In this document: positions 1-5,272 of the stretch, piece by piece
How positions within the stretch are numbered: the stretch's first letter is position 1
Layout of the letters: each line of letters begins with the position of its first letter
Assembly: GCA_903896775.1 (NCBI GenBank)
Contig: CAITZE010000299.1
Span: 1-8,542, forward strand
DNA from: an uncultured bacterium
GTDB taxonomy: Bacteria; Pseudomonadota; Alphaproteobacteria; Rhodospirillales; Rhodospirillaceae
DNA length: 8,542 nt
Direction of reading: 5' to 3'
Notes under the pieces: generated by a model
The model's database searches: none
What the model saw: only the letters and a program-made list of their open reading frames with translations
Told to the model about the DNA's origin: nothing
Position numbers and translations under genes: made by a program

Positions 1-123
1 ATCGCAGCAATCGCCGACAAAATCGACCTCGGGACCAGGATCGATATCAAGGGTTTTCCACCCGTCGGCATCCTGCCCCGATGCCCGCTTGCGCGATCCG
101 ATATTCAGCTTCACAGCACTCAT
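1..123 (-). CDS. SAM-dependent methyltransferase, N-terminal fragment (runs off the window)
   Basis: The first 41 codons of a minus-strand gene whose remainder lies beyond the left edge. The translation opens MSAVKLNIGSRKR and continues with GWKTLDIDPGPEVDFVGD. This is the usual start of class I SAM-dependent methyltransferases of the Methyltransf_11 type: a short first beta strand with a LNIGS motif I (a variant of the glycine-rich SAM-binding loop) at residues 6-10, then a second strand ending in LDID, whose acidic residue normally contacts the SAM ribose. The start codon is preceded on the minus strand by AGGAAAGGG about six bases upstream, a good ribosome binding site. The methyl acceptor cannot be told from this fragment. 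It is divergent from the ArsR-type gene and shares its 80-bp upstream region. The family call is a recognition of pattern; motif I is slightly unusual in reading GSRKR rather than GSGKR. Confidence 0.72.
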   Translation of the reverse strand, partial: MSAVKLNIGSRKRASGQDADGWKTLDIDPGPEVDFVGDCCD

Positions 124-145
124 GACGCCCTTTCCTAGAAGCCGC

Positions 146-174
146 TTTATACCAGCCGGGGGCCTTGCAGGCCA
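146..174 (-). promoter_or_regulatory. Possible promoter of the methyltransferase gene
   Basis: On the minus strand there is a TATAAA -10 element (146-151) with a poor -35 element TGGCCT (169-174) at a 17-bp spacing. It overlaps the -35 of the divergent ArsR-type gene, so the two promoters may compete. The call rests mainly on the good -10 box. Confidence 0.35.
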
Positions 175-193
175 CTCCCGCCCGTGTTACATA
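165..193 (+). promoter_or_regulatory. Promoter of the ArsR/SRPBCC operon, probably leaderless
   Basis: A -35 element TTGCAG (165-170) and a -10 element TACATA (188-193) are separated by 17 bp. Transcription starting 7-10 bases after the -10 would begin at about 200-203. That is at or next to the A of the ATG at 203, so the message would have almost no leader. There is also no Shine-Dalgarno sequence before that ATG, which agrees with a leaderless start. This is inference from spacing. Confidence 0.5.
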
Positions 194-212
194 CTGAACC
201 ATATGGTTCAGT
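193..212. promoter_or_regulatory. Perfect 20-bp palindrome over the ArsR-type start codon (likely operator)
   Basis: The sequence ACTGAACCATATGGTTCAGT is a perfect inverted repeat with no spacer, centred between 202 and 203. It abuts the -10 element and contains the ATG at 203-205. ArsR-family dimers bind 12-2-12-like or shorter palindromes in their own promoters, so this is the obvious autorepression site. Bound protein would cover both the transcription start and the translation start. Confidence 0.7.
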
Positions 213-568
213 TTTCACAATCCCGCTTCGATGCTGCCTTCGCGGCCCTGTCGGACGCCACCCGCCGCGGCGTTCTGGAGCAGTTGGGGCGCGCCGATGC
301 CTCGATCACCGACCTGGCCGAGAAGTTTCACATGACCCTGACCGGCATGAAAAAACATGTCGGCGTATTGGAGCAAGCGGGCCTCGTCACCACGGAGAAG
401 ATCGGGCGCGTGCGCACCTGCAAACTGGGCGCGCGCCGGTTGGAAGAAGAAGCCGCCTGGATCGAACGCTATCGCGAGCTATGGGCCGCACGCTTCGGCG
501 CGCTGGATACTGTGATTGAAGAATTGAAAAAACAGGAGAAGAAAAATGGGCGCAAAAAACGCGACTGA
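203..568 (+). CDS. ArsR-family winged-helix regulator, SRPBCC-associated type
   Basis: A 121-residue DNA-binding repressor of the ArsR/SmtB fold. Residues 10-30 (DAAFAALSDATRRGVLEQLG) are the signature first helices. The helix-turn-helix spans about 34-59 (SITDLAEKF..TLTGMKKHVGVLEQAGLV) and the beta wing is at 63-75. The metal-binding ELxVCDL motif of arsenic and zinc sensors is absent and only one cysteine is present, so a metal is an unlikely signal. The tail is strongly charged (KKQEKKNGRKKRD). The start at 203 is preferred over an in-frame start at 89: homologues begin just before the DAxFxALSDxTRR block, and the ATG lies in the operator palindrome right after a -10 box. The gene overlaps the following SRPBCC gene by 23 bp, so the two are translationally coupled. 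In this common pair the regulator is thought to control itself and its partner; the ligand is unknown. Confidence 0.88.
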   Translation: MVQFSQSRFDAAFAALSDATRRGVLEQLGRADASITDLAEKFHMTLTGMKKHVGVLEQAGLVTTEKIGRVRTCKLGARRLEEEAAWIERYRELWAARFGALDTVIEELKKQEKKNGRKKRD

Positions 569-1034
569 AGAAACGAAAGTAGAGCGCACCTCCGACCGCG
601 AGCTGGTCGTCACGCGCACCTTTAATGGCCCAGTGCATCTGGTCTACAAGGCCTGGACCACATCCGATCTTCTTATGAAATGGTGGGCGCCGGAGTCTTT
701 TGGCGTCACCTTCATCTCTTGCGAGACCGACCTGCGCATCGGCGGCGAGGTGCGTTTTGTGTTCAAACATCCGGCGACAGGCCAGCCCATGGCCTTCTTC
801 GGCAAGTACCTCGATGTGAAACCGAACGCGCGCCTGGTCTGGACCAACGAGGAAACCCCCGACGGCTCCATCACCACGGTGACGTTCGCCGATAAAGGCG
901 GCAAAACCGAGGTAGTGGTGCACGACCTTTATCCGTCGAAAGAGGTGCTTGATGCCGCCGTCGCTTCCGGCAGCACCAGCGGCGCGCCTGTACAGTTTGA
1001 GCAGCTGGATGCGCTGCTAGCCGCGAGCATATGA
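546..1034 (+). CDS. SRPBCC/AHSA1-domain protein
   Basis: A 162-residue cytoplasmic protein of the START/Bet v1-like SRPBCC fold (AHSA1/activator of Hsp90 ATPase-like family), which forms a deep hydrophobic pocket for small ligands. Visible signatures are ELVVTRTFNGPVHLVYKAWT (residues 19-38), the LLMKWWAPESF block (42-52), a DLRIGGEVRF strand pair (62-71), and the carboxy-terminal helix ending QFEQLDALLA (150-159), which closes the pocket. The length is normal. AGGAGAAG at 534-541 is a good ribosome binding site placed inside the end of the ArsR-type gene. Overlap with that regulator is the standard arrangement for this family, and the pair is often discussed as a ligand-handling protein under its own repressor. 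The natural ligand is not predictable from sequence. Confidence 0.9.
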   Translation: MGAKNATEETKVERTSDRELVVTRTFNGPVHLVYKAWTTSDLLMKWWAPESFGVTFISCETDLRIGGEVRFVFKHPATGQPMAFFGKYLDVKPNARLVWTNEETPDGSITTVTFADKGGKTEVVVHDLYPSKEVLDAAVASGSTSGAPVQFEQLDALLAASI

Positions 1035-1083
1035 GGGCCCGCTCCCTCTGGTCTGGTGCAGGCGCTTAGACTAAGGTGCCGGC

Positions 1084-1266
1084 ATGAAACGCAAACTGCG
1101 CATCGTCAATATTCTCATCTGGTTCGCCGTATGGATGGGCGCGGTGGAGTTCACCGACGAGTGGGGCCACGGCGTGGTGATGGTGCTGGAAGGGCTGATC
1201 CCCTTCATGATGGGCATGTTCATCCACATCGCGCTGCGCCCGCATCCGGAAGATTCTGTCCCGTAA
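1084..1266 (+). CDS. Small putative membrane protein, 60 residues
   Basis: A short reading frame that starts with a basic stretch (MKRKLR). It has two hydrophobic segments, about residues 8-22 (NILIWFAVWMGAVEF is the core) and 31-51 (VVMVLEGLIPFMMGMFIHIAL), joined by an acidic loop TDEWGHG. This is consistent with a two-helix inner-membrane protein with the N-terminus inside. AAGGTG at 1073-1078 offers a modest ribosome binding site. It lies 49 bp after the SRPBCC gene in the same direction and could be the last member of that operon. Its last 47 bp overlap the end of the convergent sulfotransferase gene. I do not recognise the family. The hydrophobic pattern and RBS favour a real gene, but a chance frame is possible. 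Confidence 0.5.
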   Translation: MKRKLRIVNILIWFAVWMGAVEFTDEWGHGVVMVLEGLIPFMMGMFIHIALRPHPEDSVP

Positions 1267-2251
1267 ACGGCCGCTTTACAAAATCCAGCCCCGCCGGATC
1301 GAAGCTGTGGCGTTTCACGGCAACGCCTTCGCTGCGCATCTTCTCCGCGAGACGGTCCGGCCCATGGGGCTCGTGCACGAATTTCTTGGCGGTTTCATCG
1401 CGGAAGGCAAGGCAGCCTTGGTTTGGAAAGATCGCAGCGCGCTCTTCCAATTCCATACCAACGCGCACTTTGTCTTTCACACTCTCGAACAACGCCATGT
1501 CGAACTGCGCGCGGGCTTCGGCTTCGGCGGTGAAGGACTGCGCGAGACCGTCGGGGAAATCCACGGCGCGGATATTGCGGCGAAAATACAAAAGCGGCGG
1601 TGCGCGTAACACCGCCAGCATCACGGCCAGGAAATCGTCGAAGCGCGCCATATCCGCCGCCAGCATGTAATGCGTGGCGAGATTGGCGCGCGCAAGCTCG
1701 AAGGTCGCCTGATCGCACACGCTGCCGGGATTCAATTTGGCCGGCAAACCGGAGAGCAGGCGCGTCTGCGGATTATCGACGCAAATATTGTCCGCAAACA
1801 ATGCGGCCAAGGGCGTGCCCATCTCAAGATGACCGCGCGCAACCCCCATCGCATAATGCGACAGGATCAATTCGACCGGATCGCGCAGTAGCGTCACATG
1901 CGGCATGCGCGGATCGTGCAGACCAAAAGGCAAATGCCCCCAGACAAACCGCGCCGCGCGCAAACGCTCTGGCGCACGCGCATGATAAGCGGCCACAGCA
2001 TCCACCGGCGCGCCCAGCATTTCCTCCCACGTCCAGCCTTTGAAAGCCGCAACAGTGGCAAGGGCCGCGCGCAAGGTCAGCCCGCCGGTTTTCGGAATAT
2101 GCGTGAAGACAAATTGCGAGCTGCCGGAATCAGAAGCCTCCGCGAATATCAGCGGCGCTGGTTCGACAATGACGGCACCGGCTTTGCGGCCCCGTGAAAG
2201 AGACTCAACTTGCCACGGCAAGAACGACGAAATCGAGCTGGACAGGGACAT
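1220..2251 (-). CDS. Sulfotransferase family 2-like protein
   Basis: A 343-residue putative sulfotransferase, transferring sulfate from PAPS to a hydroxyl or amine acceptor. The 5-prime-phosphosulfate-binding loop is FVFTHIPKTGGLTLRAAL (residues 47-64; the lysine and glycines of PKTGG bind the PAPS phosphate). The 3-prime-phosphate-binding motif is VTLLRDPVELILSHY (119-133; Arg123 and Ser131). DNPQTRLLSG (159-168) and LAADMARFDDFL (197-208) match the downstream blocks of the Sulfotransfer_2 family. Residues from about 290 onward form a charged tail I cannot assign. There is no signal peptide or anchor segment, unlike eukaryotic Golgi enzymes. The ATG at 2251 has AGGAAG seven bases upstream. 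No glycan or lipid biosynthesis genes lie next to it, so the acceptor is unknown. The 3-prime end overlaps the convergent 60-residue frame. Confidence 0.8.
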   Translation of the reverse strand: MSLSSSISSFLPWQVESLSRGRKAGAVIVEPAPLIFAEASDSGSSQFVFTHIPKTGGLTLRAALATVAAFKGWTWEEMLGAPVDAVAAYHARAPERLRAARFVWGHLPFGLHDPRMPHVTLLRDPVELILSHYAMGVARGHLEMGTPLAALFADNICVDNPQTRLLSGLPAKLNPGSVCDQATFELARANLATHYMLAADMARFDDFLAVMLAVLRAPPLLYFRRNIRAVDFPDGLAQSFTAEAEARAQFDMALFESVKDKVRVGMELEERAAIFPNQGCLAFRDETAKKFVHEPHGPDRLAEKMRSEGVAVKRHSFDPAGLDFVKRPFTGQNLPDAGAARCG

Positions 2252-2311
2252 AAGGCTTCCTGAAACAACTCCCCCGCAGTCACGCTAACAAAATTGGCGC
2301 GGCGAACAAGC

Positions 2312-2334
2312 ACGAACACCATCGCGGTGTTTGT
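2312..2334. repeat. Inverted repeat upstream of the sulfotransferase gene
   Basis: AACACC (2315-2320) and GGTGTT (2326-2331) form a perfect 6-bp inverted repeat around ATCGC. AC and GT outside the next mismatch extend it. It lies about 65-85 bp upstream of the sulfotransferase start, within a 182-bp gene-free gap, in the position of an operator. I see no convincing promoter in that gap. Chance occurrence is possible at this arm length. Confidence 0.3.
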
Positions 2335-2418
2335 ATTTCCGCAAAGCTGATGAAAGCCTGAAATATCGTGGCCAAAACGCGCGATTTGAAAGCTTAGTGA
2401 AAGCAAAACGGCGCGTTC

Positions 2419-2443
2419 AAGAAAGGCGGCGTACTAAACCGCC
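2419..2443 (-). terminator. Possible intrinsic terminator overlapping the VIT stop codon
   Basis: Read on the minus strand, GGCGG (2443-2439), a 9-base loop containing the TAG stop, and CCGCC (2429-2425) form a GC-only 5-bp stem. It is followed by TTTCTT (2424-2419). The stem is short and the loop long, so this is only a plausible terminator for the transporter gene. Confidence 0.4.
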
Positions 2444-3135
2444 GCGCCCACCAGGCGTCCGATGCCGGCGGTCACCGCCATAGCGACCGCGCCCCAGAAC
2501 GTCACGCGCACCGTGGCTTGCAATATCGCAGCGCCGCCGGTCTTGGCCCCCACAGCACCGAGTATCGCGAGTGCGACCAGCGAAGCCGCCGCGACAATCG
2601 GCACCAACAGACTTTGCGGCGCGACGATCACCATCAAGAGCGGCACCGCAGCGCCGGTCGAGAACGATGACGCCGACGCCATCGCCGCCTGCAAAGGCTT
2701 CGCGGTGGTGACGGCTGAGATTCCCAACTCGTCGCGCGCATGAGCGGCGAGTGCATCTTTCGCCGTGAGTTGTTTGGCGACTTCGTGAGCCACCGATTGT
2801 TCGACGCCGCGCTCGACGTAGATCTGCGTCAACTCGTCCAACTCGAACTTCGGGTTCTCTGCGAGTTCCTCTTTCTCGCGCGCGAGGTCGGCCTGTTCGG
2901 AATCGAGCTGCGAACTCACCGACACATATTCCCCGGCGGCCATGGAGGCCGCGCCCGCCGTCAGCCCGGCGATGCCGGCGACAAAGATATCATGTGGTGC
3001 CGCGGCAGCAGCCGCCACGCCCAGGATCAGGCAGGCTGTCGAGACAATGCCGTCGTTGGCGCCCAACACCGCCGCGCGCAGCCAGCCGATGCGCTCGGTG
3101 GCGTGATGTTCGGTGTGTAAACGGCGGCGGCGCAT
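2434..3135 (-). CDS. VIT1/CCC1-family transporter (iron or manganese export)
   Basis: A 233-residue inner-membrane protein of the vacuolar iron transporter family. In plants and yeast these proteins move Fe2+ or Mn2+ out of the cytosol into the vacuole in exchange for protons; bacterial members are thought to export the metal. Family signatures are LRAAVLGANDGIVSTACLILGV (residues 19-40, with the conserved Asp28 in TM1) and AGAASMAAGEYVSVSSQLDSE (60-80, with Met65 and Glu69 in TM2). A Glu/Asp-rich cytoplasmic segment follows (about 80-138), where the metal-binding domain of VIT1 sits. Three further hydrophobic helices lie at about 160-182, 183-200 and 208-230. No ferritin-like domain is fused, unlike MbfA-type exporters. 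AGGGGA lies six bases before the ATG. It is divergent from the ParB-like gene. Fe versus Mn cannot be decided; no Fur or Mur box was recognised upstream. Confidence 0.88.
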   Translation of the reverse strand: MRRRRLHTEHHATERIGWLRAAVLGANDGIVSTACLILGVAAAAAAPHDIFVAGIAGLTAGAASMAAGEYVSVSSQLDSEQADLAREKEELAENPKFELDELTQIYVERGVEQSVAHEVAKQLTAKDALAAHARDELGISAVTTAKPLQAAMASASSFSTGAAVPLLMVIVAPQSLLVPIVAAASLVALAILGAVGAKTGGAAILQATVRVTFWGAVAMAVTAGIGRLVGAAV

Positions 3136-3198
3136 CGCATTTCCCCTAACAATCGATAACCGCTTTTATGTAGCATGAGGAAAATCGGCCCGGCCACA

Positions 3199-3204
3199 TA
3201 TAAT
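3199..3204 (+). promoter_or_regulatory. Candidate -10 element of the ParB-like gene
   Basis: A perfect TATAAT lies 62 bp before the ATG in the 131-bp divergent gap. No good -35 is found at 16-18 bp (the region reads ATGAGGA), so the call rests on the -10 alone. A second weaker box, TACAAT, is at 3223-3228. Confidence 0.35.
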
Positions 3205-3266
3205 CAGGTACGGCTCAGCGACTACAATTCATTCGCAATCGCTTTCACCCGGTCACAGAGGCACTC

Positions 3267-3644
3267 ATGTCAAAAGCAAAACTCGCCGAAATCACCTGGA
3301 TGAAGGATGTGGAGAAACACGACTACGCCGCCGCGCGCTCATACCTCAGCCTCGTTTACGACAAAAAGCGCGTCGCCAAAACCATCGCCAAGCTGAAGAA
3401 CGCCATCGTGACCGAGTACAAAGCGAAGGACATTTTCCGCGCTTCGCAGTTGTCGTTGCTCGGCGTCAGTAACTCGCATGTGCAACGCGACCGCGCCAAA
3501 ATCGCCAACGGCCATAAGCTGCCGCCGATCCTGTTGGTGCGCGAACCCATCCTCGGCAAGGTGATTGTCGCCGACGGTTATCACCGCATGTGCGCGGTGT
3601 ATCAGATCGACGAAGACGCGCTCATACATTGCAAGATTGTATGA
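3267..3644 (+). CDS. ParB-like (DGYHR-box) protein of unknown role
   Basis: A 125-residue soluble protein. The C-terminal part, LPPILLVREPILGKVIVADGYHRMCAVY (residues 85-112), resembles the core of the ParB/sulfiredoxin-like N-terminal fold: a P-hydrophobic-hydrophobic-V strand, then the DGxHR box (Asp103 to Arg107) followed by a small-residue helix. In ParB and its nuclease relatives this box binds a nucleotide phosphate. The first half, with KAKDIFRASQLSLLGVSNSHV (52-72), is a pattern I recall from stand-alone conserved hypothetical proteins. No helix-turn-helix DNA-binding domain follows, so it is not a chromosome-partition ParB and no ParA gene is nearby. GAGG at 3258-3261 gives the ribosome binding site. 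Length and ending (ALIHCKIV) look complete. Function unknown; nucleotide binding is an inference from the fold. Confidence 0.65.
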   Translation: MSKAKLAEITWMKDVEKHDYAAARSYLSLVYDKKRVAKTIAKLKNAIVTEYKAKDIFRASQLSLLGVSNSHVQRDRAKIANGHKLPPILLVREPILGKVIVADGYHRMCAVYQIDEDALIHCKIV

Positions 3645-3680
3645 TACACGGCTGACAACGAAACATATCGCCGCCTCCCG

Positions 3681-3717
3681 CATTCTAACTACACGCGCTT
3701 TCCGTGTTTTTAGAATG
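3681..3717 (+). promoter_or_regulatory. Long hairpin immediately before the ribosome binding site of the secreted-protein gene
   Basis: CATTCTAA (3681-3688) pairs with TTAGAATG (3710-3717) and ACACG (3691-3695) pairs with CGTGT (3703-3707). This gives 13 base pairs interrupted only by a CT/TT internal loop, with a 7-base loop. The last paired base is the first G of the GGAGG ribosome binding site (3717-3721). A run of five T follows the inner stem (3707-3711). It could be a terminator of the ParB-like gene, an attenuator, an mRNA-stabilising 5-prime structure, or a DNA operator. Confidence 0.5.
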
Positions 3718-3726
3718 GAGGCTTTT

Positions 3727-4302
3727 ATGTCCCGCTCTGTATTGCAATCTTTCGCTTTCGCCTGTGTTGTCGCGGCACTTCCCGTTTCGGCTTATGCCGC
3801 GGCTACTGCCGGTGCTGCCGTCGGGGGAAGCGCCGGCCCCACAGGCAGCGCGGGCGCTGCGGGCAGTTCCGTGAACAGCAGCGTGCCGGGATCGTCGGTT
3901 GGTGTCGCTGCGGGCGGATCGTCGCCGGGCGGTGTTCCGAGTGCCAACATGTTACCGGGAACCGTGCCGGGCTCGTTGCCCAATGTGGTCAATCCGGGCG
4001 CGCCGTCGACCATCTATCCCAACGGCACGTATACATCGCCGTCGACAGGCGCCAGCCTCGCTTCGCCGACGCCGAATTTACCCAACACGCCAAACCTGCC
4101 CGGCACGCCGAACCTTTATACGCCGCCTCTCACCGGAACGCCGCCCGTGGCGGGCGCGCCTGGCACGGCGATCCCCAATCCCGGCAGTGGTGTTGCGGGC
4201 ACATCGGTGCCGACCATTCCCGGTAATCCGGGTGTCAACGGCATGCAAAACGCGGGATGCCCCACCTCTCAACCGAACTGCGTGACCGGCGGAATCCGCT
4301 AA
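3727..4302 (+). CDS. Exported Gly/Pro/Ser/Thr-rich low-complexity protein
   Basis: A 191-residue protein with a clear Sec signal peptide: MSRSVLQSFA, then a hydrophobic core FACVVAALPV, with probable cleavage after SAYA (residue 24). The mature part is low in complexity. Residues 25-75 are Gly/Ala/Ser-rich. Residues 76-170 are rich in Pro, Asn, Gly and Thr, with three six-residue repeats TPNLPN, TPNLPG and TPNLYT (115-132), encoded by three 18-bp units at 4069-4122. The mature protein has only two cysteines, 178 and 185, in a C-terminal AGCPTSQPNCVTGG motif that could form one disulfide. It has almost no charged residues, so an extended, disordered periplasmic or surface protein is likely. 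GGAGG (3717-3721) fixes the start at 3727; an in-frame ATG at 3715 overlaps that site and is less likely. No family recognised. Confidence 0.7.
   Translation: MSRSVLQSFAFACVVAALPVSAYAAATAGAAVGGSAGPTGSAGAAGSSVNSSVPGSSVGVAAGGSSPGGVPSANMLPGTVPGSLPNVVNPGAPSTIYPNGTYTSPSTGASLASPTPNLPNTPNLPGTPNLYTPPLTGTPPVAGAPGTAIPNPGSGVAGTSVPTIPGNPGVNGMQNAGCPTSQPNCVTGGIR
4069..4122 (+). repeat. Three 18-bp coding repeats (TPNLPx)
   Basis: Three consecutive 18-base units inside the secreted-protein gene encode TPNLPN, TPNLPG and TPNLYT. They differ mainly at third codon positions, which points to an old duplication kept at the protein level. The third unit has diverged in its last two codons. Confidence 0.6.
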
Positions 4303-4322
4303 GCACGAATCCGCGAAGCACG
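4293..4322 (+). repeat. 15-bp tandem duplication across a stop codon
   Basis: AATCCGCTAAGCACG (4293-4307) is followed directly by AATCCGCGAAGCACG (4308-4322). The copies differ at one base only: TAA, the stop of the secreted-protein gene, in the first copy reads GAA in the second. The unit is a whole number of codons. Confidence 0.85.
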
Positions 4323-4374
4323 TGGTAATCACGACGAATAAGGTTTGTTTCGTCTAGGATTTCTTGCCGGGTAT

Positions 4375-4956
4375 TTATGCCGGCACCGCACTGCCCGGCT
4401 TGCGTCCGCGTTTTTTCGCAGGCTCACCCGGTGCCGGAACACGCGCGGCGATGCGTTTTGCATCCGGCATCGGCTTTCTGAAATACCCGGCGGCAAAGCC
4501 CACGCGCAGGAACGGCAGCACATCGGCGCCGCTATAGGCGTTTAAAATTCTCTGATTGAGATACATCACGAACTCTTCCATCGACGTGCCGGCGGCGCGC
4601 AAGTCGCGGCCGGTCAGGTACGCTATCTGCAAGGCCTTCTCCGGCGTGGTGTCGGGTGTGACGACTATTTCGTGCGGCGCATGTTCATCCGGCGCATCCA
4701 TATCAAGTGCTGCGATGGCGGCTTGCTCTTCCGCCAGCGCGCCTTTCAGAACGAAGCGCACAGGCCCCGGCGGCGTCAAGGCGACAATGGTTTTCAGCTG
4801 CGTGATTTTGCGTTTGCGCATATGCGCATCGCCAAAGGGGGCGGCGAAAGCATGATGGGGAAAGCGGGTCTCAACCGGCCGTGGCGGCACGGCATTAACC
4901 TTAAGCGCGCGTGTTTTTACAGAACCTGAGGCGGTATTTTTCCATGTGGTTTCCAT
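4375..4956 (-). CDS. Hypothetical protein with an AT-hook-like C-terminus
   Basis: A 193-residue protein I do not recognise. Residues 1-45 are basic and poorly structured. From 46 (MRKRKITQLKTIVALTPPG) a compact domain seems to begin, with strands IVALTPP and PVRFVLKGAL, an acidic linker (MDAPDEHAPHE), and a helix-rich half PEKALQIAYLTGRDLRAAG, MEEFVMYLNQRILNAYSG. The end, AKKRGRKPG (180-188), matches the RGRKP core of minor-groove-binding AT hooks, so DNA association is possible but unproven. The start at 4956 is supported by AGGAGAAG about eight bases upstream; an internal ATG at residue 46 is an alternative. It is downstream of, and in the same direction as, the two-CxxC gene, 70 bp away, and the two may be co-transcribed. 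There is no signal peptide. Confidence 0.6.
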   Translation of the reverse strand: METTWKNTASGSVKTRALKVNAVPPRPVETRFPHHAFAAPFGDAHMRKRKITQLKTIVALTPPGPVRFVLKGALAEEQAAIAALDMDAPDEHAPHEIVVTPDTTPEKALQIAYLTGRDLRAAGTSMEEFVMYLNQRILNAYSGADVLPFLRVGFAAGYFRKPMPDAKRIAARVPAPGEPAKKRGRKPGSAVPA

Positions 4957-5026
4957 GAATATCTTCTCCTTGGCTCACATATCCCCCGCGTAGATTCTCG
5001 TTACCCTTTCTCTCGCATTTGGGCCT

Positions 5027-5272
5027 TTAGGCCTTCTTCTTTTCAAGCTCGTGTTCGTGCTCTGCGCGCTCAACCGTCGTGCGGCAGGTTTGGCAGATAA
5101 TCTGGAGGTTGTCCCTCCCATTACGATCCAAAGCCGCGAAACCTTCCGACAACTCCTGAATCTCGCTGCGCATATGTTCGTTCTTCACGCCGGGCGACTG
5201 GACGTCCCACGAGACGCTGCCGCTGCGGCTGCATTTCGGGCACGTAATGGTGTCGCTCGGAATCGCATTCAT
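5027..5272 (-). CDS. Small zinc-ribbon-like protein (two CxxC motifs)
   Basis: An 81-residue soluble protein with CPKC at residues 11-14 and CQTC at 60-63, the spacing of a zinc ribbon in which the two knuckles clamp one Zn2+. Between them is a polar helix (KNEHMRSEIQELSEGFAALDRN), and the tail is a charged EHEHELEKKK stretch. The start at 5272 is chosen because AGGGA lies seven bases upstream and the protein begins just before the first knuckle. An open frame continues upstream to 5392, but its extra 40 residues look non-coding. Proteins of this kind are often nucleic-acid or protein adaptors; nothing here identifies the partner. It is followed 70 bp later by the AT-hook-like gene. I recognise the zinc-binding pattern but not a family. 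Confidence 0.65.
   Translation of the reverse strand: MNAIPSDTITCPKCSRSGSVSWDVQSPGVKNEHMRSEIQELSEGFAALDRNGRDNLQIICQTCRTTVERAEHEHELEKKKA

Noticed and set aside
89..202. N-terminal extension of the ArsR-type regulator
   Set aside because: The extra 38 residues are not family-like and would start inside the divergent methyltransferase gene, upstream of the promoter. The ATG at 203 fits far better.
387..923. 178-codon open frame on the minus strand
   Set aside because: It is antisense to the ArsR/SRPBCC pair and has no ribosome binding site or domain.
1056..1670. 204-codon open frame on the plus strand
   Set aside because: It is antisense to the sulfotransferase, has Arg/Ser-rich composition with no recognisable motif, and lacks a ribosome binding site.
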